Shown here: positions 30,996 through 41,120 of the stretch, piece after piece
How positions within the stretch are numbered: position 1 is the stretch's first letter
Layout of the letters: each line of letters begins with the position of its first letter
DNA from: Bacillus xiamenensis
Lineage (GTDB): Bacteria > Bacillota > Bacilli > Bacillales > Bacillaceae
Assembly: GCF_000300535.1 (NCBI RefSeq)
Contig: NZ_AMSH01000001.1
Coordinates: 124,001 to 188,000 of the forward strand
Direction: 5' to 3'
DNA length: 64,000 nucleotides
The notes under the pieces: model-generated
The model's input: the letters and a program-made list of their open reading frames with translations, nothing else
Told to the model about the DNA's origin: nothing
The model's database searches: none
Program-made: the position numbers and the translations under genes

Positions 30996-32141
30996 TTAAC
31001 GTTTGTTGCGGTTACGTAAGAACGTTGGGATATCCAGTGTATCATCACTTGATTGTGTATGTTGTCTTGGCTGTGCTGATGTTTGCTGATGTTCCTCACG
31101 TTTGACTTCACGCTTTTGTGGAATGGATTGATTTTGCTTTAATCCTTGTCCTAATGGATTTCTTTGAGGTTTTGTCACTTCCGGCTCTTGCTCAATAAAA
31201 CCGGTAGCGATCACTGTGACCACAATTTCATCCTTCAAGTTATCATTAATCACTGATCCAAAGATCATGTTGACATCTTCATCAGAAGCGGATGCCACAA
31301 TATCAGCTGCTTCTTGTACTTCATAAAGGCTTAGGTTCGTTCCACCCGTAATATTCATGATGACACCTTGTGCCCCATCAATCGCCGTTTCAAGAAGTGG
31401 TGAAGAAATGGCTTTTTTCGCTGCCTCAGCTGCACGGTTTTCACCTGTTGCAACGCCAATTCCCATAAGAGCTGAACCTTTATTCGACATGATTGTTTTC
31501 ACATCAGCAAAGTCAAGGTTAATTAAACCAGGTGTGGCAATTAAATCTGAGATCCCTTGCACACCTTGTCTTAACACATTGTCTGCTGCACGGAATGCTT
31601 CAAGCATTGGCGTGTTTTTATCAACAATTTCAAGCAAGCGATCGTTTGGAATCACGATTAATGTATCAACCGCTTCTTTCATAGAAGCGATACCTTCAAC
31701 TGCTTGAAGCTGACGCTTTCTTCCTTCAAATGTGAAAGGACGAGTAACGACTCCTACTGTCAATGCCCCAGAATCTTTTGCGATTTTCGCAATGACAGGT
31801 GCAGCTCCCGTACCAGTTCCACCGCCCATACCAGCTGTCACAAAGACCATGTCAGCGCCTTTTAATACTTCTTCAATTTGTTCTTTGCTTTCTTCAGCAG
31901 CTTTTTTACCGACCTCAGGATTCGCACCTGCTCCAAGCCCTCTTGTCAGCTTAGCACCGATTTGCATTTTTGTTTCTGCTTTTGATAGATTTAACGCCTG
32001 TGCATCTGTATTCACTGCAATAAAATCGACACCCTGTACGTCATTTTCGATCATTCGGTTGACTGCGTTATTTCCGCCTCCACCTACTCCGATTACTTTA
32101 ATTGATGCTAGGCCGTCTATATTTGTTTCAAACTCCAACAT
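30996..32141 (-). CDS. ftsZ: cell division GTPase FtsZ
   Basis: The tubulin homologue that forms the Z ring. It has 381 residues. The N-terminal nucleotide-binding part has [15 protein letters not shown] and the tubulin signature GGGTGTG (residues 106-112). The variable linker (about 320-365) is rich in Gln and charged residues, and the C-terminal peptide [16 protein letters not shown] binds FtsA, SepF, ZapA and EzrA. It is 33 bases after ftsA in the same operon. Confidence 0.98.
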   Translation of the reverse strand: MLEFETNIDGLASIKVIGVGGGGNNAVNRMIENDVQGVDFIAVNTDAQALNLSKAETKMQIGAKLTRGLGAGANPEVGKKAAEESKEQIEEVLKGADMVFVTAGMGGGTGTGAAPVIAKIAKDSGALTVGVVTRPFTFEGRKRQLQAVEGIASMKEAVDTLIVIPNDRLLEIVDKNTPMLEAFRAADNVLRQGVQGISDLIATPGLINLDFADVKTIMSNKGSALMGIGVATGENRAAEAAKKAISSPLLETAIDGAQGVIMNITGGTNLSLYEVQEAADIVASASDEDVNMIFGSVINDNLKDEIVVTVIATGFIEQEPEVTKPQRNPLGQGLKQNQSIPQKREVKREEHQQTSAQPRQHTQSSDDTLDIPTFLRNRNKR

Positions 32142-32174
32142 GCTGAATCCTCCTAATCCGTCGAAAATCTAATT

Positions 32175-33497
32175 CTATTCCCAGAACATATTAAATAGTT
32201 TTTTCATTTTGCCCGGTTTTTTATTTGTCTCTTGTTGTACTTTTTGTTTTACTTTCGGTCTTGGCTGAGCTTCTTTTACTTGTGATGTAGAAGAAACCGG
32301 CTCCATGGACGCGCCTACTTCATGAAACGCTTCATCCGGCATTTGGAATCCAACCTGTCTGCCCTGAATCTTTGCATTGCGATAAGCAAAGTGGATTAAC
32401 CCTACTCCTGTCATATATTGAGGCTCTCTCACCCCAATATAATTAGGACTTGCGATTCTCACATTGTTTTGCAAGACGGTTTGTGCTAGAGAAAGGATGC
32501 CTGGTATAGCTGCCTGTCCACCTGTTAGAACAAATCCGCCAGGCAAATCATGGACACCCATATTTCTTAACTCCTCTGCCACAAAGAGCAGAATCTCTTC
32601 CAGCCGTGCTTCAATGATATTGGCCGCTTCAAGTTGTGTATACGTCTGTTTTTGGTCAGTACCGATGACGGAAACTTCAAAAGTTTCCTCAGACGATGCC
32701 TCATCATAGAACGCATGTCCAAATTGTTTTTTGATTCGTTCAGCTTCTTCAGTGGAAGTTCTAAGTCCTATAGACAAGTCTTTTGTAATGTTCTCTCCGC
32801 CCAAAGGGATACTGTGAGTAGAATAGAGATGCCCGTTTTCAAATACGGAAATCGTAGTAGACCCTCCGCCAATATCGACAAGAGCTACCCCTAGATTTTT
32901 TTCATCTTTCGATAACGCTGCTGATCCCGATGCAAGTGGCTGCAGACATATATCCATAATTTCAATTCCAGCTCGCTCTACACATCGGAGCCAGTTATGT
33001 AGAATCGTTTTAGAGCCTGTAATTAACGATCCATCCACCTCTAGCCGAACACCAAGCATTTTTTTCGGATCTGTGATCTCATCTCTTCCGTCAACAATAA
33101 ATTGTCTCGGAATGACGTCTATTACGAGATGTTCTTGAGGAATAGATACTACCTGTGCAGCATCCAAGACACGTCTCACATCTTCAGCATGTATTTCTTT
33201 GTTTTCACTAGACACTGCGACCACGCCGCTCGTATTCTGAATATGAATGTGGTTTCCGTTAATTCCGACAATCGCCTTTTGTAAAGGAAAACCTACCATT
33301 CTCTCAGCCTGTTCAAATGCTTGTCTAATAGAATGAACTGTCTCATCTATATCAACAATCGATCCTTTTTTTAACCCCTCTGAAGGGACATTTCCAACAC
33401 CTATAATGTTAAGCGAATCATCCGCCATTTCTCCGACGATAACTTTTATATTGGATGTACCGATGTCAAGGCTGACGTAAATTTCATTGTTGTTCAT
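32175..33497 (-). CDS. ftsA: cell division protein FtsA
   Basis: Actin-like membrane tether of FtsZ. It has 440 residues from the ATG at 33495-33497 (MNNNEIYVSL), with GAGGAGGTG nine bases upstream. The actin-fold motifs are LDIGTSNIKVIVGE near the N-terminus, ALVDIGGGSTTISVFENG (phosphate 2) and GFVLTGGQAAIPG (adenosine). The C-terminal amphipathic helix GKMKKLFNMFWE inserts in the membrane. It leads the ftsA-ftsZ operon, with a sigma-H promoter upstream. Confidence 0.98.
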   Translation of the reverse strand: MNNNEIYVSLDIGTSNIKVIVGEMADDSLNIIGVGNVPSEGLKKGSIVDIDETVHSIRQAFEQAERMVGFPLQKAIVGINGNHIHIQNTSGVVAVSSENKEIHAEDVRRVLDAAQVVSIPQEHLVIDVIPRQFIVDGRDEITDPKKMLGVRLEVDGSLITGSKTILHNWLRCVERAGIEIMDICLQPLASGSAALSKDEKNLGVALVDIGGGSTTISVFENGHLYSTHSIPLGGENITKDLSIGLRTSTEEAERIKKQFGHAFYDEASSEETFEVSVIGTDQKQTYTQLEAANIIEARLEEILLFVAEELRNMGVHDLPGGFVLTGGQAAIPGILSLAQTVLQNNVRIASPNYIGVREPQYMTGVGLIHFAYRNAKIQGRQVGFQMPDEAFHEVGASMEPVSSTSQVKEAQPRPKVKQKVQQETNKKPGKMKKLFNMFWE

Positions 33498-33626
33498 TCT
33501 ATGGCACCTCCTCACATATCAATACTTTCTATTCTATTATTTGCTGAACAACAATACAATGAATGTGTTTTTACAAGTGTGTAACAAAACTTAAAAAATC
33601 AACATTTATTATTAGGATTACTGAAA

Positions 33627-33655
33627 ATATTCGTTACATCATATGTATATCCTTT
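33627..33655 (-). promoter_or_regulatory. sigma-H promoter of ftsA-ftsZ
   Basis: On the minus strand AAAGGATAT (33647-33655), 11 bases, AACGAATAT (33627-33635). This fits the sigma-H consensus RnAGGAwww-N11/12-RnnGAATww at every defined position. It corresponds to the known sporulation-induced promoter of ftsAZ in B. subtilis, which raises FtsZ for polar division. Confidence 0.8.
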
Positions 33656-33656
33656 T

Positions 33657-34025
33657 TTATGACTCACTTTTTTTCTTTTTTTCTCTAGAAATTGTCCATT
33701 TTGTTAGTAGAATTCTTCGAATAACGGCTATATTTTGAAATAATCTAACGCCGAATGCAAACATTCCGACTAAATACAAGTCTACACCAAGATGGACGCC
33801 CAGAAAAGCTAAACTTATTGCGAGTATAATATTAAAGAAAAAGCCTGATACAAACACTAGTTCATCGTATGCCCCTTGCAGATGTGCCCTGATTCCACCA
33901 ATTAATGTATCAAGCGCAGCAAGTACAGCGAGGGAAAGATAGTTAGAATACTCATTCGGTATCGTAAAATTTGTTAAGAAACCGATCGCAACTCCTATGA
34001 TTAAACCAAGTACAGGAAGCCACAT
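33657..34025 (-). CDS. sbp: small basic membrane protein Sbp
   Basis: A 122-residue protein of the DUF1290 family with three to four hydrophobic segments and a basic C-terminus (RRILLTKWTISREKKKK). The function is unknown; it always sits between the ylxX-type genes and ftsA in Bacillus. It overlaps the ylxX stop by one base, so it is translated with it. The sigma-H promoter of ftsA begins just past its stop. Confidence 0.92.
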   Translation of the reverse strand: MWLPVLGLIIGVAIGFLTNFTIPNEYSNYLSLAVLAALDTLIGGIRAHLQGAYDELVFVSGFFFNIILAISLAFLGVHLGVDLYLVGMFAFGVRLFQNIAVIRRILLTKWTISREKKKKSES

Positions 34026-34756
34026 TAAGATTTTCCCTCCTTTACATCGTCAAGAGGCTTCAATTCGTTTAATTGAATTGTACCGTCATATGCTTTTAAA
34101 TGAATTTTGTCTTTTGGCTGGCTAATACTCAAGCTGAAATTTTCCTGAGCGAACAAATCGCCAATATCTGATACATTTAAACGGCTGTATAGTTTGTCTG
34201 CCTGCTGGCTGATGATCTTAATACTGACTGTATCACCATCTATACTGTAGCCATCCATTTTCGTCGTACCATTAATATCTCGAATGACACTTGTATTAAT
34301 CACCCGGTGGTCATTAATGGACATATGTTTTGCCCCAAACATATTGACTTCGTTAATTAATTTTTTCAGAAGATCCGGCGGTATATTTTTAACTTCTTCT
34401 CCGGTAAGATCTTTTGAAAAAAGCTGAGTAATTTCAACTTCAATTCCTTTTCCCGTTACCTCTGTAAAACCAGCTTTTTCTTTTAAATCCTTCAACGTTT
34501 TTGTTAATTGTGTTTCTTTTGATTGATCTTCATGATTACTATACTTCTTTAGCATTTCATCATATTTATCAATTTCTTTCAGTAAATCCAATTCTTTACT
34601 TTTAGATGCAGATAAATCCTCTCTTAATTCCCAAACGTCGCGAGTATCACGAATTTTAGGCTTTTGTAAAGAGTTAAATTGGATGGAGACCATGATGCCA
34701 AATATCACCATCAGGACTGTCAAACTAAGTAATGGCTTCTTTTTCCTCAACACCAC
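34025..34756 (-). CDS. ylxX: DUF881 family protein YlxX
   Basis: A 243-residue protein with an N-terminal membrane segment (about 8-28), a coiled-coil region (45-85) and a C-terminal DUF881 domain (about 85-230, with INDHRVINTSVIRDINGT). DUF881 proteins cluster with divisome genes; no enzymatic activity is known. The start is uncertain within GTG-GTG-TTG at 34748-34756, all close behind AAAGGTGA. YlxW next to it is a paralogue, so the pair arose by duplication. Confidence 0.9.
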   Translation of the reverse strand: MVLRKKKPLLSLTVLMVIFGIMVSIQFNSLQKPKIRDTRDVWELREDLSASKSKELDLLKEIDKYDEMLKKYSNHEDQSKETQLTKTLKDLKEKAGFTEVTGKGIEVEITQLFSKDLTGEEVKNIPPDLLKKLINEVNMFGAKHMSINDHRVINTSVIRDINGTTKMDGYSIDGDTVSIKIISQQADKLYSRLNVSDIGDLFAQENFSLSISQPKDKIHLKAYDGTIQLNELKPLDDVKEGKS

Positions 34757-34770
34757 TCACCTTTTCACTT

Positions 34771-35460
34771 TTAATCTTTATTTCGTAAAAGAGGATTCAT
34801 ACGAATATCCTTTTTTTCAATCGTCAGGGAAATATGATCACTTGTCAGCTGATCAACCACTCCGCCTGCAATATTTAATGCAGGTATTAACACAGCTGGA
34901 TCACCAATAGCAGAAATGACAAATGGTGCTGGATGCTGAATGCCGTCAACTGTGACGACTGGGCCGTTACAATGTATGTATGATTGGTGGGTGATTCTTT
35001 GTCCGTTAATGGCTACAGCAGATGCCCCTGATATAAATAGTTCGTTTATCACATGGAAAATGTGACTCTCATGCACAATGTAATTATTGACATTTTGTCC
35101 ACTTGGGATATAAGATGCATCTTCAAGGGATACTTTTACCCCTTTCCCTTTTACTCCTATTTCTCCTGTAAACATTCTGTATTTCTCAACATCTTCCAAA
35201 ACATTAAAGAACTGCTCTTTTTCATTTTTTAAACTGGACTCTGTTACTTGAACCTTTGATTGAAGACGATAAAGTTCTTTTTCAAGTTTATGATTCGCCT
35301 TTTCTTGCTTTGTCAGCTGACTTTTCAAAGAATATTCTTTTTTCCATTGTTCTGTTCGACTGACATCTGCTTTATGCTGCTTTGTATATTGGTATGAAAA
35401 AGAAATCAGAAACCCAAGAACAAGCATTACAATTGAGAAAATGACTGTTTTGCCTCTCAA
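34771..35460 (-). CDS. ylxW: DUF881 family protein YlxW
   Basis: A 229-residue paralogue of YlxX: N-terminal membrane segment (about 4-24), long coiled coil (40-85), then DUF881 with SGASAVAINGQRITHQSYIH and IGDPAVLIPALNIAGGVVDQL. The start is a TTG (35458-35460) overlapping the divIB stop as TTGA, with AGGAAG upstream. It lies in the divIB-ylxW-ylxX-sbp run. Its role is inferred only from context. Confidence 0.9.
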   Translation of the reverse strand: MRGKTVIFSIVMLVLGFLISFSYQYTKQHKADVSRTEQWKKEYSLKSQLTKQEKANHKLEKELYRLQSKVQVTESSLKNEKEQFFNVLEDVEKYRMFTGEIGVKGKGVKVSLEDASYIPSGQNVNNYIVHESHIFHVINELFISGASAVAINGQRITHQSYIHCNGPVVTVDGIQHPAPFVISAIGDPAVLIPALNIAGGVVDQLTSDHISLTIEKKDIRMNPLLRNKD

Positions 35461-36236
35461 CGTTCATCTTCCTTTTTCTTAGATTTAAACGCTTCAAAAT
35501 ACGTAGCGACTTCCATATGAATAGTGCCTTTCTCAGATGACGAAAGTTCTTTGACAATAGCCGGATAGGTTGTCATTTTATCTGCGAATGTTTTAATAGA
35601 TGCAAGGACGGTGTTTCCGTCATTCATATAAAATTTAACGAGCCACTGATTTGAACTTGTCGGCACATAATATACTTCTGAGATGAGTTCCTGAATAGAA
35701 GCTGGCAGTTGATTCAAAGATCTAACTGTTTGCTTCAACTTCTCTTTGTTGTCCCAATCAACAAAAATAGGTCCTGCATCACTTGGCGTGACTTCATCTG
35801 GTAAGGCTGTCCCATTTTCAAGAAGCTCATAATAAAAATTCCCCTTTTGAAGATATGCAATATTTGCATATTCTTTTACAGCAATACTGACCTTATTTGG
35901 GAAATGTTTTTTAATACTGACACTTTTAATCAGTTTATTTTGCTTAATATGGTCTGCTGTCAAATCTTTATTTAAATTCCAAAACTCTGTCTCGCCTTCT
36001 TTAATTTTTGAAAGTTTCACGAGCTGTTTTGTTGGTACATGTTCATTACCTGTAATCGTTAGAGAAGAAATTTTACTGATTGGTGTTTGCAAATAAACAA
36101 TAATTAAAATCATGATAAAAAACAGCAGGATAAAAGAAATTAATCTCCGATTCGCTTTCTGCTTTCTTTGTTCTTTAATTTTAGGGATTCGCTCTTCTAT
36201 ATTGACGATCTTTTCATTTTCATGATCAGGCCGCAT
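35457..36236 (-). CDS. divIB: cell division protein DivIB (FtsQ)
   Basis: Divisome membrane protein that stabilises FtsL and DivIC. It has 259 residues. A basic cytoplasmic N-terminus (KIKEQRKQKANRR) is followed by one membrane segment (about 32-50), a POTRA domain (about 52-120, SSLTITGNEHVPTKQLVKLS) and the FtsQ/DivIB C-terminal domain. GAGGTG lies ten bases before the ATG. A terminator separates it from murB. Confidence 0.95.
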   Translation of the reverse strand: MRPDHENEKIVNIEERIPKIKEQRKQKANRRLISFILLFFIMILIIVYLQTPISKISSLTITGNEHVPTKQLVKLSKIKEGETEFWNLNKDLTADHIKQNKLIKSVSIKKHFPNKVSIAVKEYANIAYLQKGNFYYELLENGTALPDEVTPSDAGPIFVDWDNKEKLKQTVRSLNQLPASIQELISEVYYVPTSSNQWLVKFYMNDGNTVLASIKTFADKMTTYPAIVKELSSSEKGTIHMEVATYFEAFKSKKKEDER

Positions 36237-36301
36237 ATATACTCTTCACCTCATTCAAAGCTGCTTGTCCGCACCTTTGGATCATTCTTTATTTTGATTA
36301 G

Positions 36302-36336
36302 AAAACAAACGGCATTCTTTCATGCCGTTTGTTTTT
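36302..36336 (-). terminator. terminator between murB and divIB
   Basis: Perfect 11-bp arms ACAAACGGCAT / ATGCCGTTTGT (36305-36315 and 36322-36332) with T-rich sequence on both sides. It would limit read-through from the mur genes into divIB, so divIB probably needs a promoter in 36237-36300, where I cannot define one. Confidence 0.82.
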
Positions 36337-36367
36337 CTGTGAAGCCAGCATTCATAAAAGGTAGCCT

Positions 36368-37279
36368 TTAATTTGCTTCACCAATAATTTCTACTTCTGT
36401 ATGCATATCTACATTGTAGTCATCTTTGATTTTCTTTTGAATGTACTGAATTAAGTCCAGCACATCTTGAGCTTTGGCGCCACCAGCGTTGACAATAAAG
36501 TTTCCATGCATATCGGAAATTCTTGCTCCGCCAATCTGATACCCTTTTAGATTCGCCTTTTCTACAAGCTGTCCTGCATATTCTGGTAATGGATTTCGAA
36601 AAATACTACCGGCGCATGGTTTATTATAAGGTTGCGTTTCCTTGCGATAGTCTTTATTTTGCTGCATTTGCTTTGTGATTTTTTCGCGTTCGTCCTGCTT
36701 GAGCTTGAACACTGCTTCAAGAACAATACCAGGACGTTTCTTTTGAAGTACAGAAGTGCGATAGCTAAAGTTCATTTGCTCATTTGTTAACCACTCGATG
36801 GTTCCATCTTCAAATAAGACTCTAGCTTTCACAAGAATTTTGCTGATGTCAGATCCATGTGCCCCTGCATTCATATAAACAGCACCACCGATAGAACCTG
36901 GTATACCCGCTGCAAATTCCAATCCTGAAAGACCTTGCTTACTAAGAGACGTTGCGAGTCGTACAACGGAATAGCCTCCGCCAACTGTAATTTCTTCGCC
37001 ATTTACAGTTAAATGATCAAGCCCAGCGCCCAGCTTCAGAACTACACCGCGAATTCCTTTATCAAGTACAAGTAAATTGGACCCTCTCCCTATAACCGTC
37101 CAATCTACGTGATGTTTTCTCACCAGATCCATAATTGTTTTGACTGCGTCGACATCTTTTGGAATGATGAATAGATCTGCCGGCCCGCCTATTTTCATTG
37201 TCGTATGATTTGCAAGCGGTTCATTTTCAAGTACTTTACCAACTTGCGCTTCTAATAATTCATTCTTCAAGTTCTCCAT
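36368..37279 (-). CDS. murB: UDP-N-acetylenolpyruvoylglucosamine reductase
   Basis: FAD enzyme that reduces the enolpyruvyl group to make UDP-MurNAc. It has 303 residues. The FAD-binding domain has [19 protein letters not shown] and the block [21 protein letters not shown]; the catalytic serine is in CAGSIFRNP (about residue 238). The extra Tyr loop of type I enzymes is absent, making it type II. It is 31 bases downstream of murG. Confidence 0.96.
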   Translation of the reverse strand: MENLKNELLEAQVGKVLENEPLANHTTMKIGGPADLFIIPKDVDAVKTIMDLVRKHHVDWTVIGRGSNLLVLDKGIRGVVLKLGAGLDHLTVNGEEITVGGGYSVVRLATSLSKQGLSGLEFAAGIPGSIGGAVYMNAGAHGSDISKILVKARVLFEDGTIEWLTNEQMNFSYRTSVLQKKRPGIVLEAVFKLKQDEREKITKQMQQNKDYRKETQPYNKPCAGSIFRNPLPEYAGQLVEKANLKGYQIGGARISDMHGNFIVNAGGAKAQDVLDLIQYIQKKIKDDYNVDMHTEVEIIGEAN

Positions 37280-37310
37280 ATTACCCTCCGCCTTACCTCA
37301 TATCATTGAA

Positions 37311-38405
37311 TCATGAAGTCGTAATTTCTTTTAACACATTATATAAACGTGCCGCCGCATCTGGCACTCCGAGTTCTTTCGTTAGACGGCTCATTTGATT
37401 TAGTCTTTCTTCATTACCTGCAATTTCATCAATTGCATGCAGCAAACGATCTGCAGAAAGCTCTGATTCTCTTAAAACGATAGCAGCATCATGTTTTTCG
37501 AGTGATCTCGCATTAATTTCCTGATGATTTGCTGTCACGTATGGACTTGGAATGAAGATTGTTGGAATTCCAAGAGCTGTCACTTCAGCAATCGTTGTGG
37601 CTCCCGCTCTTGCAACAATGACATCAATCGATTTCAGGTACTCCGGCATTTGATGCAAGAAAGGCTTTGTAACCATATTCGGTGCTGCACCTTTTTCCTT
37701 TAATTCATTCATGACTTTTTCATAATGAACCTCGCCAGTAATATATAAAAGCTGGTAGTTCTTTTTCTTTAATTCATCTTGCATCTCAATGACTGCTTTA
37801 TTGATTGGCGCTGCACCTCTGCTCCCGCCAAAAATAAGAACCGTTTTTTTCTTCTCATCTAGCCCAAACTCTTTAAGAGATTTCCCCTCTTTAATAGAGA
37901 CGACTTCAGAGGCCCTTGGGTTTCCCGTAAAAACAACCTTTTCAGAAGGAAAATGTGCCTTTGCTTCTTCAAAACAGATGGCTACTTTTTGAACATATCT
38001 CGCCAAAAACTTATTTGTGATGCCTGGCAGGCTATTTTGTTCGTGAATAATGGTCGGGATTTTCAGCTTAGAAGCCGCATAAACAACAGGACCACACACA
38101 TAACCACCTGTTCCAATAACAGCATCTGGCTTAAACTCTTTTAAATAAGATTTGCTTTTCTGAACTCCCTTTAGAAATCTCATCACCGTTTTTACATTAT
38201 CAAAAGAAAGCTTTCTTTTAAAACCTGTGATTTCTATTGACTTGAAAGGGATATTTTCTCTTTCTACAATTTTCTTTTCAAGTCCATTCTCAGTACCAAT
38301 ATATAAAAATTCTACATCAGGATGCAGTTTTTTCACTTCTTTCATAAAAGCTAGAGCCGGATATATATGTCCGCCTGTTCCGCCTCCACTGATTACTATA
38401 CGCAT
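37311..38405 (-). CDS. murG: UDP-GlcNAc:lipid I transferase MurG
   Basis: Adds GlcNAc to lipid I on the inner face of the membrane, making lipid II. It has 364 residues from the ATG at 38403-38405 ([18 protein letters not shown]), which has AGGGGAAA upstream; the upstream part of the open frame is not coding. Motifs: GGGTGGH at residues 7-13, [19 protein letters not shown] and the donor site [16 protein letters not shown]. It is separated from spoVE by 198 bases. Confidence 0.96.
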   Translation of the reverse strand: MRIVISGGGTGGHIYPALAFMKEVKKLHPDVEFLYIGTENGLEKKIVERENIPFKSIEITGFKRKLSFDNVKTVMRFLKGVQKSKSYLKEFKPDAVIGTGGYVCGPVVYAASKLKIPTIIHEQNSLPGITNKFLARYVQKVAICFEEAKAHFPSEKVVFTGNPRASEVVSIKEGKSLKEFGLDEKKKTVLIFGGSRGAAPINKAVIEMQDELKKKNYQLLYITGEVHYEKVMNELKEKGAAPNMVTKPFLHQMPEYLKSIDVIVARAGATTIAEVTALGIPTIFIPSPYVTANHQEINARSLEKHDAAIVLRESELSADRLLHAIDEIAGNEERLNQMSRLTKELGVPDAAARLYNVLKEITTS

Positions 38406-38447
38406 TATACCATTTCCCCTCAATTTTTTTCTGCTCTGAACAAAGTA

Positions 38448-38472
38448 TAAACCCTGTTTTAAACAACAGGGC
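38448..38472 (-). terminator. weak hairpin between spoVE and murG
   Basis: CCCTGTT / AACAGGG (38465-38471 with 38452-38458) with a short T tract on the minus strand. It may attenuate transcription between sporulation gene spoVE and vegetative murG. The rest of 38406-38603 is AT-rich and shows no clear promoter. Confidence 0.4.
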
Positions 38473-38603
38473 TCCGTTAAAACCTGTAAAGAAGAGTCAA
38501 ACATCATGTTTTTGAAACAGAAACTGCCATTTTCACTCTTCAAATCATTTTTTTATACTTTTGCAAATTAAAAGTCTATATGGTTTCATGAATAAGCAGC
38601 AAA

Positions 38604-39704
38604 TTAATATCTAGCGTACCTACTTACATTCAAAAGTACGCCAATTGCCATCAGCATTAAGGTCAGTGATGAGCCGCCATAACTTAAGAATGGGAGTGTG
38701 ATACCCGTCACAGGAATTAGACCGGTGACAACTGCGATATTAATCATTACTTGAATGGCAACCATTGAAATGATGCCGACTGCTAAGAAACTTCCATATA
38801 AGTCTGGTGCACCAAGTGCTATTCGTATACCTCTCCATAATAGAACACTAAAGAGAAGCAAAATGAGCGATCCACCTATAAAGCCAAGTTCTTCAGACAA
38901 TATTGCAAAGATAAAGTCTGTTTGAGGCTCCGGCAAATAGAAGAATTTTTGTCTGCTTTGACCTAGCCCCATTCCGAACAGACCGCCTGGGCCAACAGCG
39001 TATAAGGATTGAATAATTTGAAAACCGCTGCCTAGTGGATCTTCCCAGGGATTTAAATATGAAGTAATTCGTTTTATTCGATAGGGTGCTGATAAGACAA
39101 GTGCAGCAAATCCGCTGAGCCCTAAAAGACCGAGAAAGATAAAGTGAGCGATTCTCGCACCTGAAACAAATATCATAATAATACAAGTTCCAACCATAAC
39201 CGTTCCTGTTCCCAGGTCCGGCTGCAGCATAATGATGGCAAATGCAGAAAACACAATGCCTAATGCTGGGGCAAACCCTTTACGGAAGGACGTGATATTC
39301 TTTTGCTTTTCAGATAAGAATTTTGCAAGAAACGCAATCATCGCAAGCTTCATAAATTCAGAGGGCTGAATACTAAACGCACCGACACCGATCCAGCTTC
39401 TTGATCCATTTCTCTCCATACCGACACCTGGGATCAGTACGAGCATGAGGAGTAGAAAACAAACAGCAATCAATATCTTTGACCAAGTCCGCCACGTCCA
39501 ATAATCAACTCGCATAATGAAAAACATCGCGATAACTCCGATTCCGGCAAACAAAAGCTGTCTTTTTGCAAAATAAAACGAATCATCAAATTTATACGAT
39601 GCCCACACAGCACTTGCGCTGTACACCATAATTAAACCAATCGTCAATAAAAGTAACGTAATGACAACAAGCAAAAAATCCGGAGAAGTTTTCTTATTCG
39701 TCAA
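38604..39704 (-). CDS. spoVE: SEDS glycosyltransferase for spore cortex, SpoVE
   Basis: Lipid II polymerase of the FtsW/RodA/SpoVE family, active in cortex peptidoglycan synthesis with SpoVD. It has 366 residues and about ten membrane segments. Family signatures are NGSRSWIGVG, SEFMKLAMI, PDLGTGTVMVGT and the C-terminal ITLPFLSYGGSSL. The start is TTG (39702-39704) with GGGGTG eight bases before. It lies between murD and murG as in B. subtilis; there it is made under sigma-E. Confidence 0.96.
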   Translation of the reverse strand: MTNKKTSPDFLLVVITLLLLTIGLIMVYSASAVWASYKFDDSFYFAKRQLLFAGIGVIAMFFIMRVDYWTWRTWSKILIAVCFLLLMLVLIPGVGMERNGSRSWIGVGAFSIQPSEFMKLAMIAFLAKFLSEKQKNITSFRKGFAPALGIVFSAFAIIMLQPDLGTGTVMVGTCIIMIFVSGARIAHFIFLGLLGLSGFAALVLSAPYRIKRITSYLNPWEDPLGSGFQIIQSLYAVGPGGLFGMGLGQSRQKFFYLPEPQTDFIFAILSEELGFIGGSLILLLFSVLLWRGIRIALGAPDLYGSFLAVGIISMVAIQVMINIAVVTGLIPVTGITLPFLSYGGSSLTLMLMAIGVLLNVSRYARY

Positions 39705-39764
39705 GAGACCGACACCCCAAGCATAATTTCATTTGGGCTGTCAGTCATATTGAGAGACAAGCCC

Positions 39765-41120
39765 TTATTTAAGCATATGCACGGCGTTTACAAACATGTC
39801 TCCACGTTCTTCAAATGTTTTATGCTGATCCCAGCTTGCACAAGCCGGAGACAATAAAATCACGTCTTCTTCTTCAGATATGCTAAACGCCGCAGGTACT
39901 GCTTGTTCAACATTATCGACATGTTTTACGTGATGTATTCCCAGCTCTTCACCAAGCTTCACAAACTTAGGTGCAGTCTCACCAAATGTGATAATTCCTT
40001 TCACATTCTTCATAAAAGGTTTCAATTCATCAAATTCATTGCCTCGGTCGAGTCCGCCTGCCAGTAAAATGGTCGGCTGCTTAAAGGCTGACAAAGCTTT
40101 ACTTGTTGCCAGTATATTGGTCGCTTTACTATCATTATAAAATTTCCTACTTTGAATTGTATCCACAAACTGCAAACGATGCTTCACCCCGCTAAATGTG
40201 GTGAGAACATTGGCAATCGCTTCGTTTGAGCAGCCTGCACTTTTCACAACACAAATAGCTGCTAAAATATTTTCTTGATTATGCTCACCAGGAAGGACAA
40301 CTTCCTTGAGGTCAATGATATGTTCATTCATATAATAGATAGCACCGTTTTTAATAAAAGCACCATGTTCTACTGGCTCTTTTACTGAGAAAAACACTTT
40401 TTTCGCCTTTGAACATTCTGCTAGTTTGACAACAGATGGATCATCTAGGTTGATCACAGCGATGTCATCTTCTTGTTGATGTGCATACACTTTCTGTTTT
40501 GCTTTTTCGTATTCTTCACGAGTGTGGTGATAGTCTAAATGTGCGTCAAAAATATTTAATATTAAGCTGATTTTGGGTCTAAATTCCACAGTTCCCATTA
40601 ACTGAAATGAAGAAAGCTCAGTCACGATCCATTCATCGCCTGCTGCATTAGCAGCAACTTCACTAGCAACCGTGCCTATATTACCTGCTACCAATGTTTT
40701 CTGGCTGTCTTTTTTCAGCATTTCATAAATCAATGTAGTGGTCGTCGTTTTCCCATTCGATCCGGTAATCCCGATAAATGGAGATGAGGTCAAATGATAA
40801 GCTAACTCTATCTCAGTCCAAACTGGAATCTTTCGGCGAATTGCCTCTTGAACCATTACATTCTCATAAGGAATTCCAGGATTTTTAATTAAAATTGTAA
40901 TTTCTTTATCATCGAACATACGAAGAGGATGACTGCCACAAATGACATCAATCCCTTTTTCAGAAAGTAACTGAGCAGGATCATTCTCTTCAAAAGGCTT
41001 TTGATCATTTACCGTCACGTTTATTCCGTGTTCGTGAAGAATTGAGGCTGCCGCATATCCGCTTTTTGCAAGGCCTAGTACTAGTACATGTTCGTTTTTT
41101 AACATTTGCATCTTATTCAA
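39765..41120 (-). CDS. murD: UDP-N-acetylmuramoylalanine--D-glutamate ligase
   Basis: Cytoplasmic Mur ligase that adds D-Glu to UDP-MurNAc-L-Ala. It has 451 residues, as in B. subtilis. The Rossmann-like N-terminus has [15 protein letters not shown], the ATP site is [14 protein letters not shown], and the C-terminal domain has [12 protein letters not shown] and [11 protein letters not shown]. The start TTG (41118-41120) is right behind the mraY stop, with GAGGTG located inside the mraY end, so translation is coupled. Confidence 0.96.
   Translation of the reverse strand: MNKMQMLKNEHVLVLGLAKSGYAAASILHEHGINVTVNDQKPFEENDPAQLLSEKGIDVICGSHPLRMFDDKEITILIKNPGIPYENVMVQEAIRRKIPVWTEIELAYHLTSSPFIGITGSNGKTTTTTLIYEMLKKDSQKTLVAGNIGTVASEVAANAAGDEWIVTELSSFQLMGTVEFRPKISLILNIFDAHLDYHHTREEYEKAKQKVYAHQQEDDIAVINLDDPSVVKLAECSKAKKVFFSVKEPVEHGAFIKNGAIYYMNEHIIDLKEVVLPGEHNQENILAAICVVKSAGCSNEAIANVLTTFSGVKHRLQFVDTIQSRKFYNDSKATNILATSKALSAFKQPTILLAGGLDRGNEFDELKPFMKNVKGIITFGETAPKFVKLGEELGIHHVKHVDNVEQAVPAAFSISEEEDVILLSPACASWDQHKTFEERGDMFVNAVHMLK

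Noticed and set aside
31732-32172. 146-codon plus-strand open frame opposite ftsZ
   Set aside because: Its Ala/Pro/Thr-rich reading is the usual antisense image of the glycine-rich FtsZ nucleotide site.
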